64,000 nt of DNA from Gilliamella sp. Lep-s35 (GTDB lineage Bacteria; Pseudomonadota; Gammaproteobacteria; Enterobacterales; Orbaceae): positions 1-64,000 of the forward strand of contig NZ_WTEX01000003.1 in assembly GCF_009795845.1 (NCBI RefSeq), written 5' to 3'. Position numbers and translations under genes: made by a program. The notes under the pieces were generated by a model. It saw only the letters and a program-made list of their open reading frames with translations. It made no database searches and had not been told where the DNA came from. Below are positions 18,027-26,291 of this stretch, piece by piece; positions within the stretch are counted from its first letter, which is position 1; each line of letters begins with the position of its first letter.

Positions 18027-18593
18027 CCAGTAAATGACACACAAAATTCACTTGATTGTGCGCATGAAGTTTGTGAAAAACACCTTTACCATGATGATAT
18101 AAAACAAGATTTCATTAACAATGTTGATGGTTTCGCCACGCGCATTGTAAATCAAGTGGAAAGCAGAGCGATGAGTTATGAACAAGGCTCAGAAGCGATA
18201 AAATCTGAAGAAAAGAGTTTATTGGCTCAAAGCCTGCACTGGGTAGGTCGGGGACTAAGTGTTTTAGGTGGTTTTGGCTTGATGAGGATGGGGGTTGCAA
18301 TGTGCTCAACTGGTGGGGGTTGTATACTTGGCTCATATGTAGTAGCGCATGGAGTTAATAGTATTCAAGAAGGGATAACCGATGAAGATGGCTTTTTAAA
18401 ATCAGTGTATCAAAATGCGGCTGAAGAATTGGGAATGTCTAAAGAGGCAGGTTCTTTGGCTTATGATTTAGTTGATATCGGTATATCCGTACATGGTAAA
18501 CTTAAATTAGTTCCTAAAATTGATAAAAGTTTTGCAATTAATCAATACAATCGTGCTAATCCAGCTAAATTCAAATTATTTCATTATGTGTAG
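18027..18593 (+). pseudogene. DUF4225 protein, N-terminally truncated
   Basis: An open frame of 188 codons runs from a stop at 18024 with no ATG and no ribosome site before it (only a GTG at 18156). The protein is clearly continuous across that GTG: residues FINNVDGFATRIVNQVESRA precede it. The middle has the DUF4225 glycine-rich hydrophobic core (GRGLSVLGGFGLMRMGVAM) and the AYDLVDIGISVHGKLKLVPK motif. DUF4225 proteins are secreted-toxin or effector-associated proteins of enteric bacteria. The 5' part and probably the extreme C-terminus are lost. Confidence 0.65.
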
Positions 18594-18614
18594 GAAAACA
18601 CCGAGTTGTTTACA

Positions 18615-18700
18615 CTTCATGGTTAAAATGATCCTCTAAAAACTCATAAGGCGTTTCCCCTGAAATCGCTTTATGCTTTATGCGGTTTAACGGTATTATT
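18615..18700 (-). pseudogene. Transposase C-terminal remnant
   Basis: Read on the minus strand this gives LNRIKHKAISGETPYEFLED then HFNHEV and a stop, the pattern of a DDE transposase C-terminus (HKAxxGxTPYE). No upstream catalytic domain is present; the neighbouring gene begins at once. Too short to assign a family; it does not look like the C-terminus of the IS481 fragment near 4,400. Confidence 0.45.
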
Positions 18701-18714
18701 GATAATAATTACGT

Positions 18715-20034
18715 TTATTCCATATCTTTAGCTAGATATTTTTGGCAATTATTATTAATTAATAGAAATAATCCAATGAATGCGCCTAAACAAAATAATC
18801 CAACCACATAAATAGCGGGTGCCATTTTACTGACGAAATCACTAAGAAATGAAATCAGTAAAGGCGTTATGCCTCCAGCAATAGCATAAGCCATATTGAA
18901 TGAAAAAGAGACTCCACTATAACGAATTTGTGCAGGAAACACTTTAACCATAAAATAAGAAAAAGAACCAACTATACCTATACTAAATCCTGTCAGCGAG
19001 TAAGTAATAAATAAAATATGAGGATTGTCTAACGAAAAATAAAAGATAATGATCATAATCGCAGCAATAAAACATCCAATAAACAAAACATTGCCTATAG
19101 AAAATTTATCCATCATCATGCCATAGAAAGTACAGCTTATAATTAAGCCAATAATTGCTAATATATTACTCTGCAACGCATCAATCGGTGAATAAGCAAA
19201 CTGTTTTTGTAACAAAATTGGCGTCATGAGCATGATCACCATGATACCCGCAGAAAGTACCCACGTGAGTAGCATTGATAAAATGGTTTGAGGTAAGTAT
19301 TGCGTTAATACTGTTATAACAGGTATTTTTTTAGATAATTCTTGTTGTTTACGTTTTTGAATTTCAAGAAAAATTGGTGTTTCTTTTAACCAACGACGTA
19401 AATACATTGCAATCAATCCAAAGATACCACCAATAATAAATGGAATACGCCAGCCCCAATCAATCATCTGTTCAGAAGATAAAAATTTATTCATAGCTGT
19501 TGAAACTAATGAACCGAGTAAAATGCCTAGACTTAAACCACTTGTTAAAATACCACAAGCTAAGCCAATTTTATTTTTTGGTACATGTTCAGCAACAAAA
19601 GTCCAAGCTCCAGGTACTTCACCGCCTACAGCTAGACCTTGACATAAGCGCATAAGTAAAAGTAATAAAGGAGCCAAAATACCAATATTTGTGTAAGTGG
19701 GTAAACAACCTATAAATAGTGTGGGTAATGCCATAAACAATATGCTTAGTGTAAACATTCTTTTGCGGCCTAAACGATCACCAAAGTGTGCCATAACAAT
19801 TCCACCCAATGGGCGTATTAAATATCCTGCTGCAAAAATACCAAATGTTTGCACTTGGCTTAACCAAGCAGGCGTATCATTTGGGAAAAAAAGATGGCTA
19901 ATAGTCATTGAAAAAAAGATAAAAATAATAAAGTCATAAAATTCTAATGCTCCACCTAATGCAGAAAGCGTCAATGTTTTATAGTCCTGAGTATTTAAGG
20001 TTCTTGTCGGTATGTGAGTTAATACATTTGACAT
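18715..20034 (-). CDS. MFS transporter, MHS (metabolite:H+ symporter) family
   Basis: A 439-residue inner-membrane carrier with 12 predicted helices. SALGGALEFYDFIIF in TM1 and GDRLGRKRMF between TM2 and TM3 are the MHS/ProP-ShiA-KgtP signatures, and LMRLCQGLAVGGEVPGAWTF in TM4 is also typical. The substrate is probably a small organic acid, betaine or sugar acid; it cannot be narrowed further. Transcribed alone, divergent from the LacD-like aldolase, with which it may share regulation. Confidence 0.85.
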   Translation of the reverse strand: MSNVLTHIPTRTLNTQDYKTLTLSALGGALEFYDFIIFIFFSMTISHLFFPNDTPAWLSQVQTFGIFAAGYLIRPLGGIVMAHFGDRLGRKRMFTLSILFMALPTLFIGCLPTYTNIGILAPLLLLLMRLCQGLAVGGEVPGAWTFVAEHVPKNKIGLACGILTSGLSLGILLGSLVSTAMNKFLSSEQMIDWGWRIPFIIGGIFGLIAMYLRRWLKETPIFLEIQKRKQQELSKKIPVITVLTQYLPQTILSMLLTWVLSAGIMVIMLMTPILLQKQFAYSPIDALQSNILAIIGLIISCTFYGMMMDKFSIGNVLFIGCFIAAIMIIIFYFSLDNPHILFITYSLTGFSIGIVGSFSYFMVKVFPAQIRYSGVSFSFNMAYAIAGGITPLLISFLSDFVSKMAPAIYVVGLFCLGAFIGLFLLINNNCQKYLAKDME

Positions 20035-20258
20035 GGTTATTCCTGTAAATTTTTATTTACAAATCGTTTGATATTCTGAACTACTATACCTTAACTAAGG
20101 TTTTTTTAAAGAATATATTCACTCAAACAATAAATTCAATTTAATCTCGATGTCATTGCATAATGATTGAAGCATATCTTTAAAACTAGCACAAATGATG
20201 AATAAATAGGCGAACAAAAAAACTACAATAAAAGTACTTATTAAATAAGGAGCATAAG

Positions 20259-21299
20259 ATGGCTAAAAAATATATTTCTCGTGGTAAATTTACACGTATG
20301 CAACAATTATCAAACCAAGATGGCGTTATTGCTGCATTAGCGATAGATCAACGTGGCTCAATGGTTAAAATGATGGAGTCAGCTGTTGGTAAAGAGCGTT
20401 ATCATATTGATATGGTTTATGAGTTTAAAGAACTTGTCTCTCAAGAATTAACTAAATATGTTAGTGCAATTTTGTTAGATGAAGAGTATGGCTTTAAAGG
20501 AATGTCAGCCAAAAATAGTAATGCTGGATTAATCATGTCATATGAGAAAACAGGATATGATGCTAATACCCCAGGCCGATTACCGGATATTTTACCGGAA
20601 GATTCATTACAGCGCCTAATAAAAAAAGGGGCGGATGCCGCAAAAGTCTTGGTTTATTATAATCCCGATGATCCTCAAGATATTTTAGACAAAAAGCACG
20701 CATTTTTAGAACGTTTAGGTAATGAAGCAAGAGCCGCTGATATTCCTGTTTTTGTTGAACCGATTGTATATGATAACGTGATAACCGATGATAAAAGCCC
20801 TGAATTTGCCAAAATCAAACCCAAAAAAGTCATTGATACCATTAAAGAATTTACAAAAGATCAATATTATATTGATATTTTAAAAGTCGAAGTTCCTGTA
20901 TTGTTTAAAAATGTAGAAGGGTTTAATGACAATAATATTGTTGTTTATACTCAAAAACAAGCTGCTGATTATTTTAAACAAGCAAGTGATGCCGCAACTC
21001 GTCCATTCATTTATTTAAGTGCTGGCGTACCGACAAAAACTTTCCATGATGAGCTGATTTTTGCAGGTGAAAATGGTGCAAAATACAGTGGTATTTTAGG
21101 TGGTCGAGCAACATGGTTTGAAGGTGTTGCTGCTTATGCAAGTGGTGGTAAAGAGGGCTTAAAACGTTGGTTAGATCAAACGGGACGAGAAAATGTTGAG
21201 CACCTTAACAAAATATTAAAACAATATGCAACACCTTGGTATGATATTTATGGTGGTAAAAATAATATTGAAGTTATTGATATTAAATTAAGTAATTAG
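20259..21299 (+). CDS. lacD: LacD-like class I tagatose-1,6-bisphosphate aldolase
   Basis: Predicted to cleave tagatose 1,6-bisphosphate (and related ketohexose bisphosphates) to DHAP and glyceraldehyde 3-phosphate. It has 346 residues, close to the Gram-positive LacD proteins. IAALAIDQRGSMVKMM near the N-terminus, LLDEEYG, and YIDILKVEVPV with the Schiff-base lysine (about residue 208) are visible, as is SGILGGRATWFEG near the C-terminus. AAGGAGC precedes the ATG. lacABCFEG partners are not present. This family is mostly Firmicute, so horizontal origin is plausible. Confidence 0.85.
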   Translation: MAKKYISRGKFTRMQQLSNQDGVIAALAIDQRGSMVKMMESAVGKERYHIDMVYEFKELVSQELTKYVSAILLDEEYGFKGMSAKNSNAGLIMSYEKTGYDANTPGRLPDILPEDSLQRLIKKGADAAKVLVYYNPDDPQDILDKKHAFLERLGNEARAADIPVFVEPIVYDNVITDDKSPEFAKIKPKKVIDTIKEFTKDQYYIDILKVEVPVLFKNVEGFNDNNIVVYTQKQAADYFKQASDAATRPFIYLSAGVPTKTFHDELIFAGENGAKYSGILGGRATWFEGVAAYASGGKEGLKRWLDQTGRENVEHLNKILKQYATPWYDIYGGKNNIEVIDIKLSN

Positions 21300-21413
21300 C
21301 TAATTATCTTAAATAATCTATATTACTTTGTGTCGCAAACTTAGCTAACCCAAGTTTTATATAAAATAGGTACAATTTTGTAAATACAGTAATTTATTTA
21401 TAGAGTTAATTTG

Positions 21414-21444
21414 TTATTTCCACCAATTAATATGGTGGAAATAA
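21414..21444. terminator. Hairpin between lacD and priA
   Basis: A 12-bp stem built on TTTCCACCA/TGGTGGAAA with a 7-base loop lies between two convergent genes. There is no long T-run; probably a weak bidirectional terminator. Confidence 0.55.
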
Positions 21445-21451
21445 TAGCAAT

Positions 21452-23620
21452 CTAATTATCAATAGGATCTACATCAATACTCCATTTTACTCTTGATGTT
21501 TCAGTCCATTTATTTATTTCCATTAATAGTTGATTTAATATTTTCTGTAACTGTTGCCTATTTGTATGTTGAAGTAGTAACTGCCAACGATAATATCCCG
21601 CTTTTTTAGGTTGATTTGCCGGCATTGGTCCAAGTTGCCATAGCGTATGGTCATAATGTAGTTTTAACCAATCATAAATATGTTGTAGAAAACTTGGAGC
21701 ATAATGATTATTGCGATCTGCTGCACGAACTAATGCTTGGTAACTAAATGGTGGTAGTTGGGTATGTTGTCGTTCTTGCAATGTTAATTTGGCAAATTTT
21801 TGATAACCTTCAGTTAGTAAAACATTAAGTAAAGGATGCTCAGGATGGTATGTTTGTAAAATAACTTGCCCTGTCTTAATTTCACGACCAGCTCTTCCTG
21901 ATACTTGTGTATAAATTTGAGCAAATCGTTCAGTTGCCCGAAAATCACTTGAAAATAAAGCACCATCAACATCGATAATTCCAACTAAAGTGACATCAGG
22001 AAAGTGGTGGCCTTTAGCTAAAATTTGCGTGCCAACTAAAATGTGTGCGCCACCTTGTTGAATACTTTGTAAATAGTTATCTAATGCGCCTTTTTTACTC
22101 ACTGTATCTCGATCAATGCGACTAATCTTGATATTAGGAAAAAGAATTTCAAGTTGCAGTTCAAGTTGTTCTGTCCCAAACCCAATAGGCATTAAATGCG
22201 TTGAGCCACATTTTGGGCATTGCTTGGGCACTATCCTTGGTGTATCACAATAATGACATATAAGTTTGTGTTGTTTTTGATGTAGTGTATAGGGTCTATC
22301 ACAACGAGGGCATTCGGCAATCCACCCACAATCGTGGCATATTAGTAATGGTGAAAATCCTCGACGATTCAAAAATAACATGACTTGGTTGTTATTAGAT
22401 AAATGTTTTTTTATTTGCTCAATTAATGGTTGAGATAAACCAGCAGTAAGTACTAACCCACGCAGATCTAAAATCGACTGTTTGGCAAGCTTTGCATTAC
22501 CGGCTCTTTCAGTTAATTGTAATAAATGGTATTTGTGATTTTGTGCATTATTGAGTGTTTCAAGCGACGGTGTTGCAGAGCCTAAAATAATTGGAATATT
22601 ATTAAATTTAGCTTGGATAATAGCTAAATCTCGAGCGTGATAGCGCCAACCTTCTTGTTGTTTGTAGGAACTATCATGCTCTTCATCAATAATAATCATA
22701 CCTAAGTCTTTAAATGGAGTAAAAAGTGATGAGCGAGTGCCGACAACTATAGCGTTTTCTCCGTTTTTACTTCTTAACCAAACGTTAAGTCGTTCTTTAT
22801 TGGTTAGTCCTGAATGTAAAATATCAATTGGTGCATTAAACCGCTGTTTAAAACGTTTAATAGTTTGCGGTGTTAAACCAATTTCAGGAACTAATACTAA
22901 TGCTTGCTTACCAGTAGCTAAAATATTAGTAAGTATATTTAAATAAACTTCTGTTTTTCCTGAACCAGTCACGCCCTCCAGTAAAAATACTCCAAATTGA
23001 TCATTTTGTTTATTAATTTTTTCTATAGCATAGAGTTGTTCGCTATTTAATTGAATTGAACTAGTGTTAGTTGAAAAGTTTGTTTGCCATTTAATATTAT
23101 CTGGTTGACTTGTTACTTGCTCAATAAGCTGTTTTTTCTGTAATTGACGATATATAGTATTGCTAAAATCATTGTCTGAAATTGTATTATTTCTAAATGA
23201 TGATAATAATAGTTTTTGTTTTGAAGATCGTGATAGTGATTTCAAATCAATATTTTTACCTAATTGGGTTAATTGCCATCTTTTAACTTCGCCTTGCGCA
23301 GCTTCACGCCCTTGCCTTAGTAAAACAGGGATAGCATGAAATAAAACCTCACCAATAGGATAATGGTAATAACTAGCTGCCCAATTTAATAATTGCCAAA
23401 TAGATGGGGTAAAAATAGGGACTGTATCAATAACTGTTGTAATGGTTTTTAAGTTTTTAATATCAAAATCAGTTTTTTCATCAATATTAACAATGATTCC
23501 TATTGCATCACGCCAGCCAAAAGGCACTTTTACTCGCATTCCAACTTTGGCAGGGCTAGTTAACTGATAATCAAACAGATGGTAAACTGGTACTGGTAAG
23601 GCTATATGAGCGATAAGCAT
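21452..23620 (-). CDS. priA: Primosomal protein N' (replication restart helicase PriA)
   Basis: 3'-5' DNA helicase that recognises abandoned forks and reloads DnaB. It has 722 residues. The N-terminal DNA-binding domain has VPVYHLFDY and VKVPFG. Helicase motif I is GVTGSGKTEVYL (about 219), motif II is DEEHDSSYK, and the zinc cluster shows CHDCGWIAECPRC and CHYC with CPKCGS. Motif V/VI GTQILAKGHHFPDVTLVG and QVSGRAGR are intact. Monocistronic. Confidence 0.96.
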   Translation of the reverse strand: MLIAHIALPVPVYHLFDYQLTSPAKVGMRVKVPFGWRDAIGIIVNIDEKTDFDIKNLKTITTVIDTVPIFTPSIWQLLNWAASYYHYPIGEVLFHAIPVLLRQGREAAQGEVKRWQLTQLGKNIDLKSLSRSSKQKLLLSSFRNNTISDNDFSNTIYRQLQKKQLIEQVTSQPDNIKWQTNFSTNTSSIQLNSEQLYAIEKINKQNDQFGVFLLEGVTGSGKTEVYLNILTNILATGKQALVLVPEIGLTPQTIKRFKQRFNAPIDILHSGLTNKERLNVWLRSKNGENAIVVGTRSSLFTPFKDLGMIIIDEEHDSSYKQQEGWRYHARDLAIIQAKFNNIPIILGSATPSLETLNNAQNHKYHLLQLTERAGNAKLAKQSILDLRGLVLTAGLSQPLIEQIKKHLSNNNQVMLFLNRRGFSPLLICHDCGWIAECPRCDRPYTLHQKQHKLICHYCDTPRIVPKQCPKCGSTHLMPIGFGTEQLELQLEILFPNIKISRIDRDTVSKKGALDNYLQSIQQGGAHILVGTQILAKGHHFPDVTLVGIIDVDGALFSSDFRATERFAQIYTQVSGRAGREIKTGQVILQTYHPEHPLLNVLLTEGYQKFAKLTLQERQHTQLPPFSYQALVRAADRNNHYAPSFLQHIYDWLKLHYDHTLWQLGPMPANQPKKAGYYRWQLLLQHTNRQQLQKILNQLLMEINKWTETSRVKWSIDVDPIDN

Positions 23621-23843
23621 TAAAAATCACAAATATTATAATTAATATAAAGCTATATTGTACGCAGTTTTTATTTAAGCCGCAAAAGGTATGGAAGTAA
23701 TTTGTTATTACATATACATAGAATATATTGATTACTCATCGGAATGAATTGTTTTATAAGATAAAATCAAATGGTGGTAACTATTAGTAAAATTTGCTAT
23801 CTTGACAAAAATTGATGATTAATAAAATATTAGGGGTTAAAGG

Positions 23844-24329
23844 ATGAGTGAATCATTTTCACACATTAATCAGCGAGGTGAGGCCTATATGGTTGATGTT
23901 TCAGAAAAATTAATAACAACACGAGAGGCAAGAGCTGAATCATTAGTTTTAATGAATGCAAAAACACTGAAAATGATTATTGAAGGTAAACATCATAAAG
24001 GTGATGTTTTTGCAACAGCAAGAATTGCAGGGATTCAAGCTGCTAAAAAAACTTGGGAACTTATTCCGCTTTGTCATCCCCTTTTTTTGAGTAAAATTGA
24101 AATTAACATTGAAGTAGATAAAATAAATAATTGTGTTCAAATTCAATCGTTTTGTAGATTGAATGGGCAAACAGGCGTTGAAATGGAGGCAATGGTTGCA
24201 GCATCTGTTGCTGCCTTAACTATTTATGATATGTGTAAGGCTGTTCAAAGAGATATAGTTATCTCCCAAGTAAGATTGTTAACAAAAAGTGGCGGTAAGT
24301 CAGGTGACTTTATTGCCGAAAAAGTTTAA
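23844..24329 (+). CDS. moaC: Cyclic pyranopterin monophosphate synthase MoaC
   Basis: With MoaA it converts GTP to cyclic pyranopterin monophosphate, the first step of molybdenum cofactor synthesis. The 161-residue protein has [19 protein letters not shown], the LIPLCHPL motif, and [20 protein letters not shown] with the active-site lysine region following. It heads moaC-moaD-moaE-ybhL. moaA and moaB, which precede moaC in E. coli, are not in the window, and no Moco-riboswitch-like structure was seen upstream. Confidence 0.95.
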   Translation: MSESFSHINQRGEAYMVDVSEKLITTREARAESLVLMNAKTLKMIIEGKHHKGDVFATARIAGIQAAKKTWELIPLCHPLFLSKIEINIEVDKINNCVQIQSFCRLNGQTGVEMEAMVAASVAALTIYDMCKAVQRDIVISQVRLLTKSGGKSGDFIAEKV

Positions 24330-24339
24330 TAGAGATAAG

Positions 24340-24585
24340 ATGAATAAAGTTATTTTTTTTGCTCAAATTAGAGAATTAATTGGGACTGAATGTATTATGT
24401 TAGAAGCTAGCCAACTTTCAGTTTCTTGCCTTATTGAGCAGTTAAGTAAACGTGGTGATCAATGGTTATTAGCGTTCAAAGAAAGTTCAGTTCTATGTGC
24501 TGTAAATCAAACATTGGTTGATTTTAATTATATTGTGCAAGAAGGTGATGAGATTGCATTCTTTCCTCCTGTAACTGGTGGATAA
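24340..24585 (+). CDS. moaD: Molybdopterin synthase sulfur carrier subunit MoaD
   Basis: 81-residue ubiquitin-like sulfur carrier. The C-terminus FFPPVTGG ends in the Gly-Gly that MoeB adenylates and that carries the thiocarboxylate. The ATG at 24340 (after AGAGATAAG) is preferred over an in-frame upstream codon that would overlap moaC and give an atypical N-terminus. 10 bp after moaC. Confidence 0.92.
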   Translation: MNKVIFFAQIRELIGTECIMLEASQLSVSCLIEQLSKRGDQWLLAFKESSVLCAVNQTLVDFNYIVQEGDEIAFFPPVTGG

Positions 24586-24589
24586 CATC

Positions 24590-25033
24590 ATGGATCTTAT
24601 TAAAGTTAGTGAGCAGCCCATTGATGTTAATAAGCTAAATGATTGGCTTTCACAATTACCACAAGATGGTGCCATTGTTACTTTTATGGGTAAAGTTCGT
24701 AGTATTGAAAAACAAACAATAAACCTGTTTTTAGAACATTATGCAGGCATGACTGAAAAAGTTTTAGCCAATATTGCCGATCAAGCTAGAGAAAGATGGC
24801 AATTAAGCCGAATTGCGATAATTCATCGAATAGGTGAAATTAATGCAAATGAACAGATTGTCTTTGTAGGAGTAAGCAGCGCACATCGTTCAGATGCGTT
24901 TGCAGCAGCAGAGTTCATTATGGATGTATTAAAAAATGAAGCGCCTTTTTGGAAAAAAGAACGAACTCTACAAGGAGAAAGGTGGGTTGAAGCAAAAAAA
25001 ACAGATAAAGAAGCATTGAAAAAATGGTATTAG
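24590..25033 (+). CDS. moaE: Molybdopterin synthase catalytic subunit MoaE
   Basis: Large subunit of MPT synthase, which inserts two sulfurs from MoaD into cPMP. It has 147 residues from the ATG at 24590, 4 bp after the moaD stop; a GTG 12 bp upstream inside moaD is less likely. GAIVTFMGKVR, LFLEHYAGM, IHRIGEI, SSAHRSDAF and the C-terminal APFWKKER with the active-site lysines are all recognisable. Confidence 0.95.
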   Translation: MDLIKVSEQPIDVNKLNDWLSQLPQDGAIVTFMGKVRSIEKQTINLFLEHYAGMTEKVLANIADQARERWQLSRIAIIHRIGEINANEQIVFVGVSSAHRSDAFAAAEFIMDVLKNEAPFWKKERTLQGERWVEAKKTDKEALKKWY

Positions 25034-25092
25034 TATTTATTTAGGATATAATGATATGGATTTATATCATTCATTTTAATGAGAGGTAATTA

Positions 25093-25824
25093 ATGAAAAA
25101 TTATTCACCTAATGGTTCAGTCATTGAACAATCAGGTAGTCGTATTCAAACATACATGAGTCATGTTTATGGGTGGATGACTGTTGGTTTATTCTTAACA
25201 GGAATTGTTGCGTGGTTTGCATCATCTAATCCTGCGATGGAAGGCTTATTGTTTTCTGTTACCCCTAGAGGACTGCACACACTTAGTGTATTTTCGTGGG
25301 TTTTGATAGCGGCTGAACTAGGGTTAGTATTTGTTTTATCTGGCATGATTAATAAATTATCAGGTAGTACAGCAACGACATTGTTTATGCTTTACTCTGT
25401 TATTAGTGGGTTAACTTTAACACCCATTTTTAAAGTGTACACTGGTTCATCTATTGTTAGTGTCTTTTTCATTTGTGCTGGTATGTTTGCTGCAATGGCT
25501 TTTTATGGATATACCACAAAACGTGATTTATCTGGTTTAGGACGTTTCTTGTTTATGGGCTTAATTGGTATAGTGATAGCTTCTTTAGTTAATATCTTTA
25601 TGAAAAGTGAACCGTTAATGTGGGGAGTGACTTATATTGGTGTGTTCATTTTTGCAGGGTTAACAGCCTATGATACACAGAAACTAAAAGATTTTGGAGA
25701 TCAATTATCGCAGGATGATCCTAATATGTTTAGGAGATTTGTTATTTTAGGTGCATTAACCCTTTATCTTGATTTTATTAATTTATTCATTATGTTGTTA
25801 AGAATTTTTGCAGATCGTCGATAA
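25093..25824 (+). CDS. ybhL: Bax inhibitor-1 family membrane protein YbhL
   Basis: A 243-residue protein with seven hydrophobic segments and the UPF0005/BI-1 signatures GLTAYDTQKLKDFG and LYLDFINLFIMLLRIF near the C-terminus. E. coli has ybhL immediately downstream of moaE, so synteny supports the name; YccA is the main alternative by sequence. Family members bind FtsH or act as Ca2+ leak channels, but the role of YbhL is unsettled. AGAGGT precedes the ATG. Confidence 0.88.
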   Translation: MKNYSPNGSVIEQSGSRIQTYMSHVYGWMTVGLFLTGIVAWFASSNPAMEGLLFSVTPRGLHTLSVFSWVLIAAELGLVFVLSGMINKLSGSTATTLFMLYSVISGLTLTPIFKVYTGSSIVSVFFICAGMFAAMAFYGYTTKRDLSGLGRFLFMGLIGIVIASLVNIFMKSEPLMWGVTYIGVFIFAGLTAYDTQKLKDFGDQLSQDDPNMFRRFVILGALTLYLDFINLFIMLLRIFADRR

Positions 25825-25841
25825 TTGTGTTTAATTCTAAT

Positions 25842-25869
25842 AAAAGGGCTCTAAATTGAGCCCTTTTTT
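25842..25869 (+). terminator. Intrinsic terminator of moaCDE-ybhL
   Basis: A 10-bp stem AAAAGGGCTC/GAGCCCTTTT (25842-25851, 25858-25867) with a 6-base loop and T-run. Confidence 0.9.
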
Positions 25870-26024
25870 GTTAACATTTTATTAGAGTATTTTTAAGCAC
25901 TGGTTTGTTAAAAAGTTTCAGGAATGCCCCTCGTTTCAGTATAAAATAAAGTAAAAATGATATAAGTGATTATTCAACAGGGTATGATTTATTTGAACCT
26001 ATAATTAATCGTAACTGGCTTTTA

Positions 26025-26225
26025 ATGTCTAATTATAGCTCTTATGCAGTGAGAACAACTGATAATATTTATCTTGTGAATCGATTGGGAATTAGCCATT
26101 ATATGGATTTACATAATCGGGAGGTTAATGCCCTCCCTAATTATCAATATATTCAAGAAGCGATGGATCATATGCGTTATTTTTTCCAATCAGGAAAAAA
26201 TAGTTTAACAGATAAAAACAATTAA
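26025..26225 (+). CDS. Small hypothetical protein, possibly a truncated gene
   Basis: 66 residues from the first ATG, with no clear ribosome site. The frame stays open upstream to 25950 and reads protein-like (GYDLFEPIINRNWLL just before the ATG), so this may be the surviving 3' part of a longer gene. No family recognised, no signal peptide or membrane segment. It converges on sppA. Confidence 0.35.
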   Translation: MSNYSSYAVRTTDNIYLVNRLGISHYMDLHNREVNALPNYQYIQEAMDHMRYFFQSGKNSLTDKNN

Positions 26226-26248
26226 TTATAAATTTAAAGTTAGGAATA

Positions 26249-26286
26249 AATCATTATTTACCACGTTCTCGTGATAGATAATGATT
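26249..26286. terminator. Hairpin between the small ORF and sppA
   Basis: Arms AATCATTAT/ATAATGATT (26249-26257, 26278-26286) enclose an inner CACG-TTCT-CGTG stem. No T-run. It sits at the convergence of two genes. Confidence 0.4.
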
Positions 26287-26291
26287 GTTTA

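Noticed and set aside
23621-23843. Moco riboswitch upstream of moaC
   Set aside because: No conserved stems were recognisable; the region is short and AT-rich.
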